Shown here piece by piece: positions 1 through 6,494 of a stretch of 10,975 nt of DNA. The position numbers and the translations under genes are program-made. The notes under the pieces were generated by a model. It was not told the DNA's origin. It searched no databases and saw only the letters and a list, made by a program, of their open reading frames with translations. Source of the stretch: Bacteroidales bacterium (GTDB lineage: Bacteria > Bacteroidota > Bacteroidia > Bacteroidales > UBA932); NCBI GenBank assembly GCA_017615135.1, contig JAGAAU010000051.1, positions 1-10,975 on the forward strand, written 5' to 3'. Numbering within the stretch: position 1 is the stretch's first letter; each line of letters begins with the position of its first letter.

Positions 1-2168
1 CAGAATAGCGTGGCCCAGGTATCGGACGCAAACTCGAAGTAATCCATACAGGAAAATGCCGTCTTGTCCAGAATCAGGGTACCGTTCCCCTCATGCAGAT
101 GCAGCAGCGGATAAGGCACCTGGCCCACTATCACGCCGGTGTTGATGCGAATCTTGGACATACCTACCGGCGGGATGCGGAATTTCCAGTCCAGCGTGAG
201 CTCCGGGCGGAAGAATCCTATATCGCCCCGGCGGATGCCGGGAATTGAACCGGCCAGCTGGAGGGTAACCACGGGATATTTGGAGTGCAGGTATGTTTTA
301 ATGAAGTGCCCCCGGTTCACGGTCTCGTCTTTGGAGAAACGCAGCGCCAGATATGCCTCGTTGGTAGCGATTGAACGCAGGTTCTTGCCGGTTTCATTGG
401 AAATCATCGGCACAAAACTGTTTCCGTAATAACGCTTAAGGTCTATCCCGGCCTGCAGGTTGAAGGAAACGGAAAACTCGTGGTCGTACTTTGCGGAGAA
501 GAACGAGCGGGGGCAGAGCTTCTTGGCCCATCCGCCGCCCATAATGGACGAAAACAGGTTCTGGTCTGTATAGTTACTGGATCCGCGTCCAAGCTGGAAG
601 GTATCGTAATTGGCCTCCAGGGTTAGTTTCCGGGTGGGCTCCTTGCCTATCATCCATTCGTAGGCAACTCCGCCCTTGACCTCCTTGTCGTTGATTCCGT
701 ACCCCAGCCAACCGGTAATTCGGTGCTGCTTGCTGAAATCCTTCGATGTGCGCACTCCCATTTGCAGATGCACTCCCTCCAGCGGATTGAAACTTATCAC
801 CCGGTAATATGGCCCGAGCCCCACCGGACCGATATCCCAGTAACCATCGACCAGCATGGCAACAATGGAATACAGATCTTTGAAGAGCTGCACATCCTTA
901 ACCCTGTCCACCATGGCGTAGATGTTCTTCTCCTTTTTAGTGAGCTCGTACGGACGCACAGAATCCCAGTACTCTTCCTCCTTGAAATTGGCCTCCTTTG
1001 TTACCTTCACCGGGCCGTTCAGGACGTTGTAATCCACTTCAGAGACAAAATCCGGATTGGAGTAATGCAGCTGCCTGACACCGATGAAAGACATCAGTTT
1101 GGAAGAATCTCCCGCAGCAATCGAGAAATCTGCATAGAGTTTGTCATCCTTGTAAAACCAGGTGGAATCGTCGAGCCTGGTATACTCCGCATCTATTACT
1201 ATGTCTCTGATCCAGTTCACGTTACCCCCGCGTTTCATCTTGGCATGGATGGAGCGCAGCGCGAAGTCTTCCGCATCTATCTGCATCTCTCCGTCGAATG
1301 CCGGAGAAGAAATGCCGGCCTTGGGGTGATATCGGATGAGGTAGGTCTTGCGCGAATCGACATTCAGCGAATCCACAATGAAGTAATTGTAGAACAGAAG
1401 CCCGGCAGACTGGATAGGAGAAGGGAACTCTACGTCGAAGGAGTTGATGAACGGATTGTAGAAATTGATTTTCAGGTGCATGCTGCCGGTAAACTGGCTA
1501 AGCATGTTGGCATCTGGATTGATTCCTGAAATGCGGTTCGCGGTAATGGTCTCCCCGTCTTTGTTGGGATTGGAGGTATGCACCCTGTGCGCCATCGTCT
1601 CGGAAATCATAACCGGCAGGTAAGGAACCCCGGAGACAGACGAAGTGTCCATATAGTCGAAGACGAACCCCAGCTGCTTGCGGAACTGCTTGCCCTTGAG
1701 CCGCTCCTTCGCGTGGGCAAGGTCCAGTTCGATTTTATTGTAAACGTCGCAGCTGTAATGGGGCCGCAGTTCGGGATTGTTGCGGTCCCGGTGCGCATCG
1801 ATATTTGCCAGCAGCCGCTTGATCCTGCGGTTGTCGGCCTTGACTATTACGCCCCGCAGCTGATTCTCGCTCTCCGCGAGCTTGAAATCCACCTGATTGA
1901 AGTGACCCGGATTGATTGAGACTTCCTGACTTTCAAAACCTAAAAGCTGACAACAGAGAATTTTACAACTTAAATCCCGGGTCTCCAGGTTAAACTTACC
2001 CTCGTTGTCGGAAGTAATGCCTATAGTGGTTCCCTTGAAGAACACCGCCGCAAAGGGAATGGGCTCGCCGGTATTGGCATCTTTCACAAAACCGCGCACT
2101 TTGGTGGTCTGGGCCCCAAGCGGAAGCACAGACAGACAAAGCGCCAGTATGAGGGCCAGTTTCCTCAT
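1..2168 (-). CDS. DUF5686 / carboxypeptidase-regulatory-like outer-membrane protein, C-terminus cut by window edge
   Basis: This frame stays open for 722 codons from the ATG at 2168 to the left edge. It is the 3'-most visible gene of the suf operon. The product starts with a Sec signal peptide (MRKLALILALCLSVLPLGAQ, residues 1-20). A CarboxypepD_reg-like beta-sandwich domain follows (about 23-97, with GFVKDANTGEPIPFAAVFFK and a later LLGFESQEV strand). A long DUF5686-type region comes next, including NPFINSFDVEFPSPIQSAG, and the last 250 residues alternate in short strands, as expected for an outer-membrane barrel. Members of this family in Bacteroidetes are usually about 800-850 residues, so roughly 100 are probably missing beyond the edge. 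Its start codon overlaps the ispE stop as ATGA (2165-2168), implying coupled translation. The family's function is not established; a role at the outer membrane is inferred from the signal peptide and barrel-like pattern. Confidence 0.88.
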   Translation of the reverse strand, partial: MRKLALILALCLSVLPLGAQTTKVRGFVKDANTGEPIPFAAVFFKGTTIGITSDNEGKFNLETRDLSCKILCCQLLGFESQEVSINPGHFNQVDFKLAESENQLRGVIVKADNRRIKRLLANIDAHRDRNNPELRPHYSCDVYNKIELDLAHAKERLKGKQFRKQLGFVFDYMDTSSVSGVPYLPVMISETMAHRVHTSNPNKDGETITANRISGINPDANMLSQFTGSMHLKINFYNPFINSFDVEFPSPIQSAGLLFYNYFIVDSLNVDSRKTYLIRYHPKAGISSPAFDGEMQIDAEDFALRSIHAKMKRGGNVNWIRDIVIDAEYTRLDDSTWFYKDDKLYADFSIAAGDSSKLMSFIGVRQLHYSNPDFVSEVDYNVLNGPVKVTKEANFKEEEYWDSVRPYELTKKEKNIYAMVDRVKDVQLFKDLYSIVAMLVDGYWDIGPVGLGPYYRVISFNPLEGVHLQMGVRTSKDFSKQHRITGWLGYGINDKEVKGGVAYEWMIGKEPTRKLTLEANYDTFQLGRGSSNYTDQNLFSSIMGGGWAKKLCPRSFFSAKYDHEFSVSFNLQAGIDLKRYYGNSFVPMISNETGKNLRSIATNEAYLALRFSKDETVNRGHFIKTYLHSKYPVVTLQLAGSIPGIRRGDIGFFRPELTLDWKFRIPPVGMSKIRINTGVIVGQVPYPLLHLHEGNGTLILDKTAFSCMDYFEFASDTWATLF

Positions 2169-2917
2169 TTTGCGAACATTCCGAAAATTGCGGCACCGCT
2201 GCCGGACATTGCCGAATACAGGGCTCCCCTGTCGTAAAAATCCTTCTTTATCTCAGCAAGAAGGGGATATTTCCTGAAGGCCGGAAGCTCGAAGTCGTTG
2301 AAAACGCAGCCCTTCCATTCCGGGACAGGATGCCTGAGCGCTTCTTCCAGAGGAGGATCGGCACGATGCGGCTGCAAAGCTGAATAAGCCTCGGCAGTGC
2401 CGATATGCACGCCTTCCGGCATAACGACCTCGAAACGGAACCCAGACAGATCCAGAGCAAATTCTTTAAACTCGTCCCCGATCCCAGTGGCAAACAGCGG
2501 CCGATTGTAGATAAAGAAGGGACAGTCTGCACCCAGAGTCCGAGCCCTGGAAGCAAGCTGAGCGTCCGTAAGACCGAGGGAAAAGAGCGAGTTGCACAGT
2601 TTAAGGACAGCGGCAGCATCGGAAGAACCGCCCCCGAGACCGGCCCCGTATGGTATGCCTTTACGCATGTTCAGCCTTACAGGAGGCAGGTCAAATTCAT
2701 CCTTCAATATTAAATAGGCCCTCACCGCAAGGTCTTTCTCTATCGGCCAGTCGCAGTCTCCGAGGTCTGCACTGAAAGAGGGAGCCTCCACTATCTCAAG
2801 TTCGTCTGAATATGCATCGCAGGGCACGAACAGAGTCTCTATGTCGTGATAACCGTCCGGTCGCCTGAGCACCACATTCAGTCCGAGGTTCAGCTTATGG
2901 TGAGGGAAGACTTTCAT
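2165..2917 (-). CDS. ispE: 4-diphosphocytidyl-2-C-methyl-D-erythritol kinase (IspE)
   Basis: IspE phosphorylates CDP-methylerythritol with ATP in the cytosolic MEP pathway to isopentenyl diphosphate. The 250-residue product is a GHMP-family kinase. It has the N-terminal substrate segment KLNLGLNV (Lys8 is the expected catalytic lysine) followed by RRPDGYHDIETLF, the glycine-rich ATP loop PYGAGLGGGSSDAAA (89-103), GADCPFF (129-135, Asp131 the expected catalytic aspartate), and the C-terminal GHMP motif MSGSGAAIFG (237-246). It is somewhat shorter than E. coli IspE (about 283 residues), but all motifs are present. Its ATG overlaps the sufD stop (ATGA, 2914-2917) and its TGA overlaps the next start (2165-2168), so it is an internal gene of the suf operon. 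IspE itself needs no Fe-S cluster, but the later enzymes IspG and IspH do, which may explain co-expression (inference). Confidence 0.96.
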   Translation of the reverse strand: MKVFPHHKLNLGLNVVLRRPDGYHDIETLFVPCDAYSDELEIVEAPSFSADLGDCDWPIEKDLAVRAYLILKDEFDLPPVRLNMRKGIPYGAGLGGGSSDAAAVLKLCNSLFSLGLTDAQLASRARTLGADCPFFIYNRPLFATGIGDEFKEFALDLSGFRFEVVMPEGVHIGTAEAYSALQPHRADPPLEEALRHPVPEWKGCVFNDFELPAFRKYPLLAEIKKDFYDRGALYSAMSGSGAAIFGMFAK

Positions 2918-3513
2918 AGCGCCTCAGACAATTCTGCGGCCAGGTCTTCAGGCAGCCTTTGTAAAACAGGAGATATAAAAGAAATAAGCTGCAGGCGGCG
3001 GGCTTCCGCTTCAGGCACTCCGCGTGAACGCAGGTAGAACTGCTCGTCGGGATTCAGGTAGCCGGTAGTGGCTCCGTGCGAACACTCCACGTCGTCTGCA
3101 TAAATCTCCAGCTGGGGCTGGGATTGCACGCTGGCGTCCGGGCTGAGGAGCAGGGCATGGCTCTCCTGGAGAGCCTTGGTTTTCTGCGCACCGGCGGCAA
3201 CCTTTACCAGACCGCTGAAAGACACCTTCGCAGCATCATCGGCAAGGCTCTTGAAAAGCTGTCTGGAAGTGCAGCCGCCGCTGTTATGCTCCAGGTTCAG
3301 CTCCAACGACACCCTGTCCTTTCCTTCACAGAGGCAGAGTCCGGCAATGTCCGCTTCCGCCCCGGGACCGTTCAGCTCTACCCGCACCGAACGTTCGCAG
3401 GAAACACCCGGCATCACCACAAGGGTAAGCTTCAACTTCTCCCCTGCTTCAAGGACAATCCTTGAAGGAAGGCCGTCTGCGGCACCATTCCGTATTACGA
3501 AAACCTTATCCAT
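2914..3513 (-). CDS. sufD: SufD-like Fe-S assembly scaffold subunit, unusually short (C-terminal half only)
   Basis: SufD pairs with SufB in the SufBC2D complex that builds Fe-S clusters in the cytosol. This 199-residue protein covers only the second half of the family (E. coli SufD is about 423 residues): part of the right-handed beta-helix plus the C-terminal helices. The diagnostic segment [15 protein letters not shown] (139-153) is intact; His146 matches E. coli SufD His360, a residue implicated with a SufB cysteine in cluster formation. The C-terminal [19 protein letters not shown] (161-179) is also family-like. The ATG at 3513 overlaps the sufC stop by 8 nt (ATGGATAA), so no space remains for an N-terminal half and no remnant of one is visible. 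This looks like a genuinely reduced gene and not a local frameshift. Its stop overlaps the ispE start. Assignment as SufD and not a second SufB rests on this His motif and the gene order. Confidence 0.88.
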   Translation of the reverse strand: MDKVFVIRNGAADGLPSRIVLEAGEKLKLTLVVMPGVSCERSVRVELNGPGAEADIAGLCLCEGKDRVSLELNLEHNSGGCTSRQLFKSLADDAAKVSFSGLVKVAAGAQKTKALQESHALLLSPDASVQSQPQLEIYADDVECSHGATTGYLNPDEQFYLRSRGVPEAEARRLQLISFISPVLQRLPEDLAAELSEAL

Positions 3514-4258
3514 TGAATTTTTCGTAACCGTACTCTTCTATTTCTTCCACCAGCGAGCGGTCTCCGGTGCGGATAATGCGGCCATCCTTGAGGATATGCA
3601 CAACATCGGGTACTATATAGTCCAGTAAACGCTTGTAGTGGGTAATCACTATTGCAGATTTCTCAGGAGAGCGAAGGGAATTCACCCCTTCCGCCACTAT
3701 CTTGAGCGCATCCACATCCAGGCCGCTGTCTGTCTCGTCCAGAATGGATAGTACAGGGTTCAGCATGGCCATCTGGAATATCTCGTTGCGTTTTTTCTCC
3801 CCTCCGGAAAAGCCTTCGTTTACGCTGCGGGAGGCAAATTCCGGCTTCATCCCCACAAACGCCATCTTCTCCCGCAGGAGTTTCAGGAATTCCGCAGGTT
3901 TGAGTTCCGGGAGGCCGGCGGCTTTCCGGTGTGCGTTCACTGCCGCCTTCATGAATGCAGTGATGGACACTCCGGGAATTTCAACCGGATACTGGAAAGA
4001 CAGGAATATTCCGGCCCAGGAACGCTCCTCCGGGGTCATTTTCAGAAGGTCTGCGCCGCACCAAAGCACGGAGCCGGCCGTAACCTCGTATCCGGGCTTC
4101 CCCGCCAGAACTGCGCTGAGGGTGGATTTCCCGGCACCGTTGGGCCCCATCACAGCGTGTACCTCACCTCTGCGTATCTGAAGGTCTATCCCCTTGAGGA
4201 TTTCCTTTCCGGCCACAGAAGCGTGCAGGCCTTTTATTTCCAAAAGCATATCACTCAT
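3506..4258 (-). CDS. sufC: Fe-S cluster assembly ATPase SufC
   Basis: SufC is the ABC-type ATPase of the SufBCD scaffold; its ATP-driven dimerisation reshapes SufB-SufD for cluster assembly. From the ATG at 4258 the product is 250 residues, the normal family length. Visible motifs are Walker [10 protein letters not shown] (38-46), Q-loop Gln89 in [11 protein letters not shown], the SufC-type signature [11 protein letters not shown] (149-159), Walker [17 protein letters not shown] (170-185) and the H-loop His207 in VITHYKR. An in-frame ATG at 4309 would add 17 residues that lie inside the preceding gene and do not resemble SufC. The 4258 start gives an 8-nt overlap with the upstream stop (ATGAGTGA), mirroring the 8-nt overlap at the sufC/sufD junction. 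A start at 4249 (MLLEIKG) is the remaining alternative. No transmembrane segment is present, as expected. Confidence 0.97.
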   Translation of the reverse strand: MSDMLLEIKGLHASVAGKEILKGIDLQIRRGEVHAVMGPNGAGKSTLSAVLAGKPGYEVTAGSVLWCGADLLKMTPEERSWAGIFLSFQYPVEIPGVSITAFMKAAVNAHRKAAGLPELKPAEFLKLLREKMAFVGMKPEFASRSVNEGFSGGEKKRNEIFQMAMLNPVLSILDETDSGLDVDALKIVAEGVNSLRSPEKSAIVITHYKRLLDYIVPDVVHILKDGRIIRTGDRSLVEEIEEYGYEKFNG

Positions 4259-4844
4259 CTTTCTTGTATTTTTTATTCCAGGATACCAGCGACCACACCC
4301 CGTTTGCAAGGTAAAGGCCGCAGACTATCGGCATAAATATATTGCCCACGCTCAGATGCAGGGCTATCTGGGCTATGTTCACAATGAGCCAGGCTATCCA
4401 GCAATCCCACTTCTTGAGGGCGGAAAGCAACTGGGCGGCAAGAATCAGCACCGTCACCAGGGAATCCAGATAAGGGTGAGGATCGGCGGGGAACAGACTG
4501 TCCAGAACCTTACCCCAGAGGAAGGCCACCAGTACCACCGAACCCAGCACCAGCGCCCGTTCCGCCCAGCTGAGCACAGACACTTTCAGAGCCTTGCTGT
4601 CTGCAGAGCTCTCCTCGCCCTTCCGTGGGTGAGTCCAGCGGTAATGGCCGAGTATGTTTATGGCCAGGGATACGGGCTGAAGCAGCAGGGATGCATAGAG
4701 ATTCTTGTTCCAGAACAGCAGGAAGAGCGCTGCGGTGTACAGATAGCCCACCCAGAAATTGTACTTCGAGCCCCTGCCGGCGAGAAAAACGCAGCACAGA
4801 CCAAGCACGGAGGCTATCAAATCCATATAAAAGAACTCCTGCAT
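4251..4844 (-). CDS. pnuC: PnuC-family vitamin-precursor transporter (nicotinamide riboside or related substrate)
   Basis: This 197-residue protein is a polytopic inner-membrane protein. Hydrophobic spans are visible at about 6-22, 29-45, 49-67, 96-112, 124-141, 148-164 and 168-187. PnuC-like hallmarks are [14 protein letters not shown] (59-72), the [20 protein letters not shown] helix (127-146), [19 protein letters not shown] (149-167, with the conserved Asn156) and a final [13 protein letters not shown] helix ending in a basic tail. The family carries vitamin precursors by facilitated diffusion: nicotinamide riboside for PnuC, thiamine for the PnuT relatives known in Bacteroidetes. I cannot tell the substrate from sequence alone, and no thiamine riboswitch is visible upstream. 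The start lies 3 nt after the sufB stop and the stop overlaps sufC by 8 nt, so the gene is embedded in the suf operon. A second ATG at 4826 is a possible start. Confidence 0.88.
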   Translation of the reverse strand: MQEFFYMDLIASVLGLCCVFLAGRGSKYNFWVGYLYTAALFLLFWNKNLYASLLLQPVSLAINILGHYRWTHPRKGEESSADSKALKVSVLSWAERALVLGSVVLVAFLWGKVLDSLFPADPHPYLDSLVTVLILAAQLLSALKKWDCWIAWLIVNIAQIALHLSVGNIFMPIVCGLYLANGVWSLVSWNKKYKKDE

Positions 4845-4847
4845 GGC

Positions 4848-6311
4848 TTATCCTACCGCCCCCTCCAGGGACACTGAAAGAAGTTTCTGAGCCTCTACCG
4901 CAAACTCCATAGGCAGGCGCTGAAGCACTTCGCGGGCGTAACCGCCAACTATAAGTGCCACTGCATCCTCCGCAGAAATTCCTCTCTGAGTGCAGTAGAA
5001 AAGCTGTTCTTCGCTGATTTTTGAAGTAGTTGCTTCGTGTTCCACCACCGATTGAGGGTTAGCATTGCGGATTACGGGGAAAGTGTGCGCCCCGCATTCC
5101 GAACCTATGAGCAGGCTGTCGCACTGGGAGTAGTTGCGCGCTCCCGAGGCGGCCGGACCTACCTGCACCAGACCACGGTAACTGTTCTGGCTGTGCCCGG
5201 CGGATATACCCTTGCTGATTATGCGGCTGCGGGTGTTTTTGCCCAGATGTATCATCTTGGTACCGGTACCGGCCTGCTGCCAGTTGTTGGTCATGGCCAC
5301 GGAATAGAATTCCGAGGAAGAATTGTCGCCTTTGAGTATGGTGGAAGGATATTTCCAGGTTATTGCCGAGCCGGTTTCCACCTGGGTCCAGCTCAGATGG
5401 CTCCCCTCGCCGCGACAGAGTCCGCGCTTGGTCACGAGGTTCAGTATGCCTCCGCGACCCTGCGCATCGCCGGGATACCAGTTCTGGACAGTGGAATAGC
5501 GCACATCGGCATCCTTCTCCACAATTATCTCCACCACGGCCGCATGCAGCTGGTGCTCGTCCCTCATCGGCGCGGTGCATCCCTCCATATAGCTGAGGCT
5601 GGAGCCCTCGTCGGCCACTATCAGGGTACGCTCGAACTGCCCGGTGCCGCTCGCGTTGATACGGAAATAACTGGAAAGGTCCATCGGGCACTTTACTCCC
5701 TTTGGGATGTAGCAGAAAGAGCCGTCGGAGAAGACCGCCGAGTTGAGGGCCGCATAGAAATTATCCCCCACCGGTACCACGCTTGCCAGGTATTTGCGCA
5801 CCAACTCCGGATGTTCCCGCACAGCCTCGGAGAACGAACAAAAGATTATGCCTTTCTCTGCAAGGGTTTTACGGAAAGTGGTGGCAACGCTCACAGAATC
5901 GAAGACCGCATCTACCGCCACATTGCCCCTGGGTTTGACGCCTGCAAGCATTTCGCGCTCCTGCAGTGGAATACCGAGTTTGTCGAAGGTCTCCATAAGC
6001 GCCGGATCTATCTCCTTGGGGCGGTCTTCATCCCGCTTGGGGGCGGCATAGTATATAATGTCCTGAAAATCAATCTTCGGCAGTTCCAGGTGCCCCCAGG
6101 TGGGCGGGGTCATTTTCTGCCAGCGCCGGAAGGCGTCCAGCCGGAAGTCCAAAAGCCACTGCGGCTCACCCTTTCGTGCGGAAATTATGCGTATAATCTC
6201 CTCGCTGAGCCCTTTGGGAACGAATTCCTGCTCCACATCGGTAACGAATCCTTCCTTGTATTCGCCGCCGCTATCGAGAGCATTCAGTATTTTCTCGTTC
6301 CTTTCTGCCAT
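4848..6311 (-). CDS. sufB: Fe-S cluster assembly scaffold SufB
   Basis: SufB is the scaffold subunit on which the nascent Fe-S cluster is assembled, working with SufC and SufD. From the ATG at 6311 the product is 487 residues, the expected length. It has the typical N-terminus ([20 protein letters not shown], 17-36, then [16 protein letters not shown], 49-64). The beta-helix core includes [19 protein letters not shown] (201-219), [11 protein letters not shown] (239-249) and [14 protein letters not shown] (367-380). The C-terminal [17 protein letters not shown] (396-412) carries Cys406, matching the functional Cys405 of E. coli, and [15 protein letters not shown] follows. The frame is open upstream to 6665, but that extension runs through the promoter and antisense to the lipoprotein gene and is not SufB-like. 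It is the first gene of the operon; a TAnnTTTG element lies only 6 nt upstream of the ATG, so the transcript is probably leaderless or nearly so. Confidence 0.97.
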   Translation of the reverse strand: MAERNEKILNALDSGGEYKEGFVTDVEQEFVPKGLSEEIIRIISARKGEPQWLLDFRLDAFRRWQKMTPPTWGHLELPKIDFQDIIYYAAPKRDEDRPKEIDPALMETFDKLGIPLQEREMLAGVKPRGNVAVDAVFDSVSVATTFRKTLAEKGIIFCSFSEAVREHPELVRKYLASVVPVGDNFYAALNSAVFSDGSFCYIPKGVKCPMDLSSYFRINASGTGQFERTLIVADEGSSLSYMEGCTAPMRDEHQLHAAVVEIIVEKDADVRYSTVQNWYPGDAQGRGGILNLVTKRGLCRGEGSHLSWTQVETGSAITWKYPSTILKGDNSSSEFYSVAMTNNWQQAGTGTKMIHLGKNTRSRIISKGISAGHSQNSYRGLVQVGPAASGARNYSQCDSLLIGSECGAHTFPVIRNANPQSVVEHEATTSKISEEQLFYCTQRGISAEDAVALIVGGYAREVLQRLPMEFAVEAQKLLSVSLEGAVG

Positions 6312-6317
6312 AAGGTG

Positions 6318-6325
6318 CAAAGATA
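6318..6325 (-). promoter_or_regulatory. Bacteroidetes-type -7 promoter element for the suf operon
   Basis: Read on the minus strand this is TATCTTTG, an exact match to the Bacteroidetes primary-sigma -7 consensus TAnnTTTG, followed by CACCTT and then the sufB ATG at 6311. No good TTTG-type -33 box is visible at the usual spacing upstream, so the call rests on the -7 match and its position in the only non-coding gap before sufB. Transcription would begin within a few bases of the ATG. Confidence 0.55.
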
Positions 6326-6337
6326 CAAGAAAATACC

Positions 6338-6345
6338 TATATTCG
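6338..6345 (+). promoter_or_regulatory. Possible -7 promoter element for the small ORF and M64 lipoprotein gene
   Basis: TATATTCG on the plus strand matches TAnnTTTG at all but one fixed position and ends 4 nt before the GTG start of the small ORF. I see no convincing -33 box; the place where it should be overlaps the sufB -7 element on the other strand. If real, this is half of an overlapping divergent promoter pair with a leaderless downstream ORF. The M64 gene could instead have its own promoter inside the small ORF. Confidence 0.28.
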
Positions 6346-6349
6346 CGAT

Positions 6350-6493
6350 GTGAAAAAGGCATTATTGAACAATCTTTACACCTCGCCGGACTGCTGCACG
6401 GCCATGGACTTCCCCGCGGAAGCCCTTCTGGGAACCAGCAACGAGGGTTATGAGGTAGATCCCGTAGATCCGGGCTTTGTATCGCTTTCGTAA
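6350..6493 (+). CDS. Small uncharacterised 47-residue protein, GTG start, upstream of M64 lipoprotein
   Basis: I do not recognise a named family. The frame runs from GTG at 6350 to TAA at 6491-6493, one base before the ATG of the M64 lipoprotein gene, so the two are likely co-transcribed and translationally coupled. The peptide begins [16 protein letters not shown] (1-16), has a middle [13 protein letters not shown] (18-30) and ends with an acidic tail containing a VDPVDPGF repeat (37-43). A basic MKK start, a Y-x-S-P segment, an E-x-L-L-x-x-S block and an acidic Pro/Gly-rich tail recall the many short peptides (about 45-60 residues) encoded ahead of surface lipoprotein or fimbrial genes in Bacteroidales. 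That resemblance is from memory, not a search. The hydrophobic stretch is too short and polar for a clear signal peptide or membrane span. There is no in-frame ATG upstream; the ATG at 6348 is out of frame and immediately hits TGA. Confidence 0.58.
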   Translation: MKKALLNNLYTSPDCCTAMDFPAEALLGTSNEGYEVDPVDPGFVSLS

Positions 6494-6494
6494 A

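Noticed and set aside
723..1529. A 268-codon plus-strand frame within the left part of the window
   Set aside because: It is antisense to the DUF5686 gene, whose minus-strand frame is open across the whole region with a signal peptide and family-like sequence.
5037..6353. A 438-codon open frame on the plus strand opposite sufB
   Set aside because: It lies entirely antisense to the well-supported sufB; its translation has no recognisable domain and follows from the GC-rich codon pattern of sufB.
6446..6470. Direct repeat GTAGATCC...GTAGATCC as a possible operator
   Set aside because: It falls in the small ORF and simply encodes the VDPVDP repeat; two copies nine bases apart are not enough to call a binding site.
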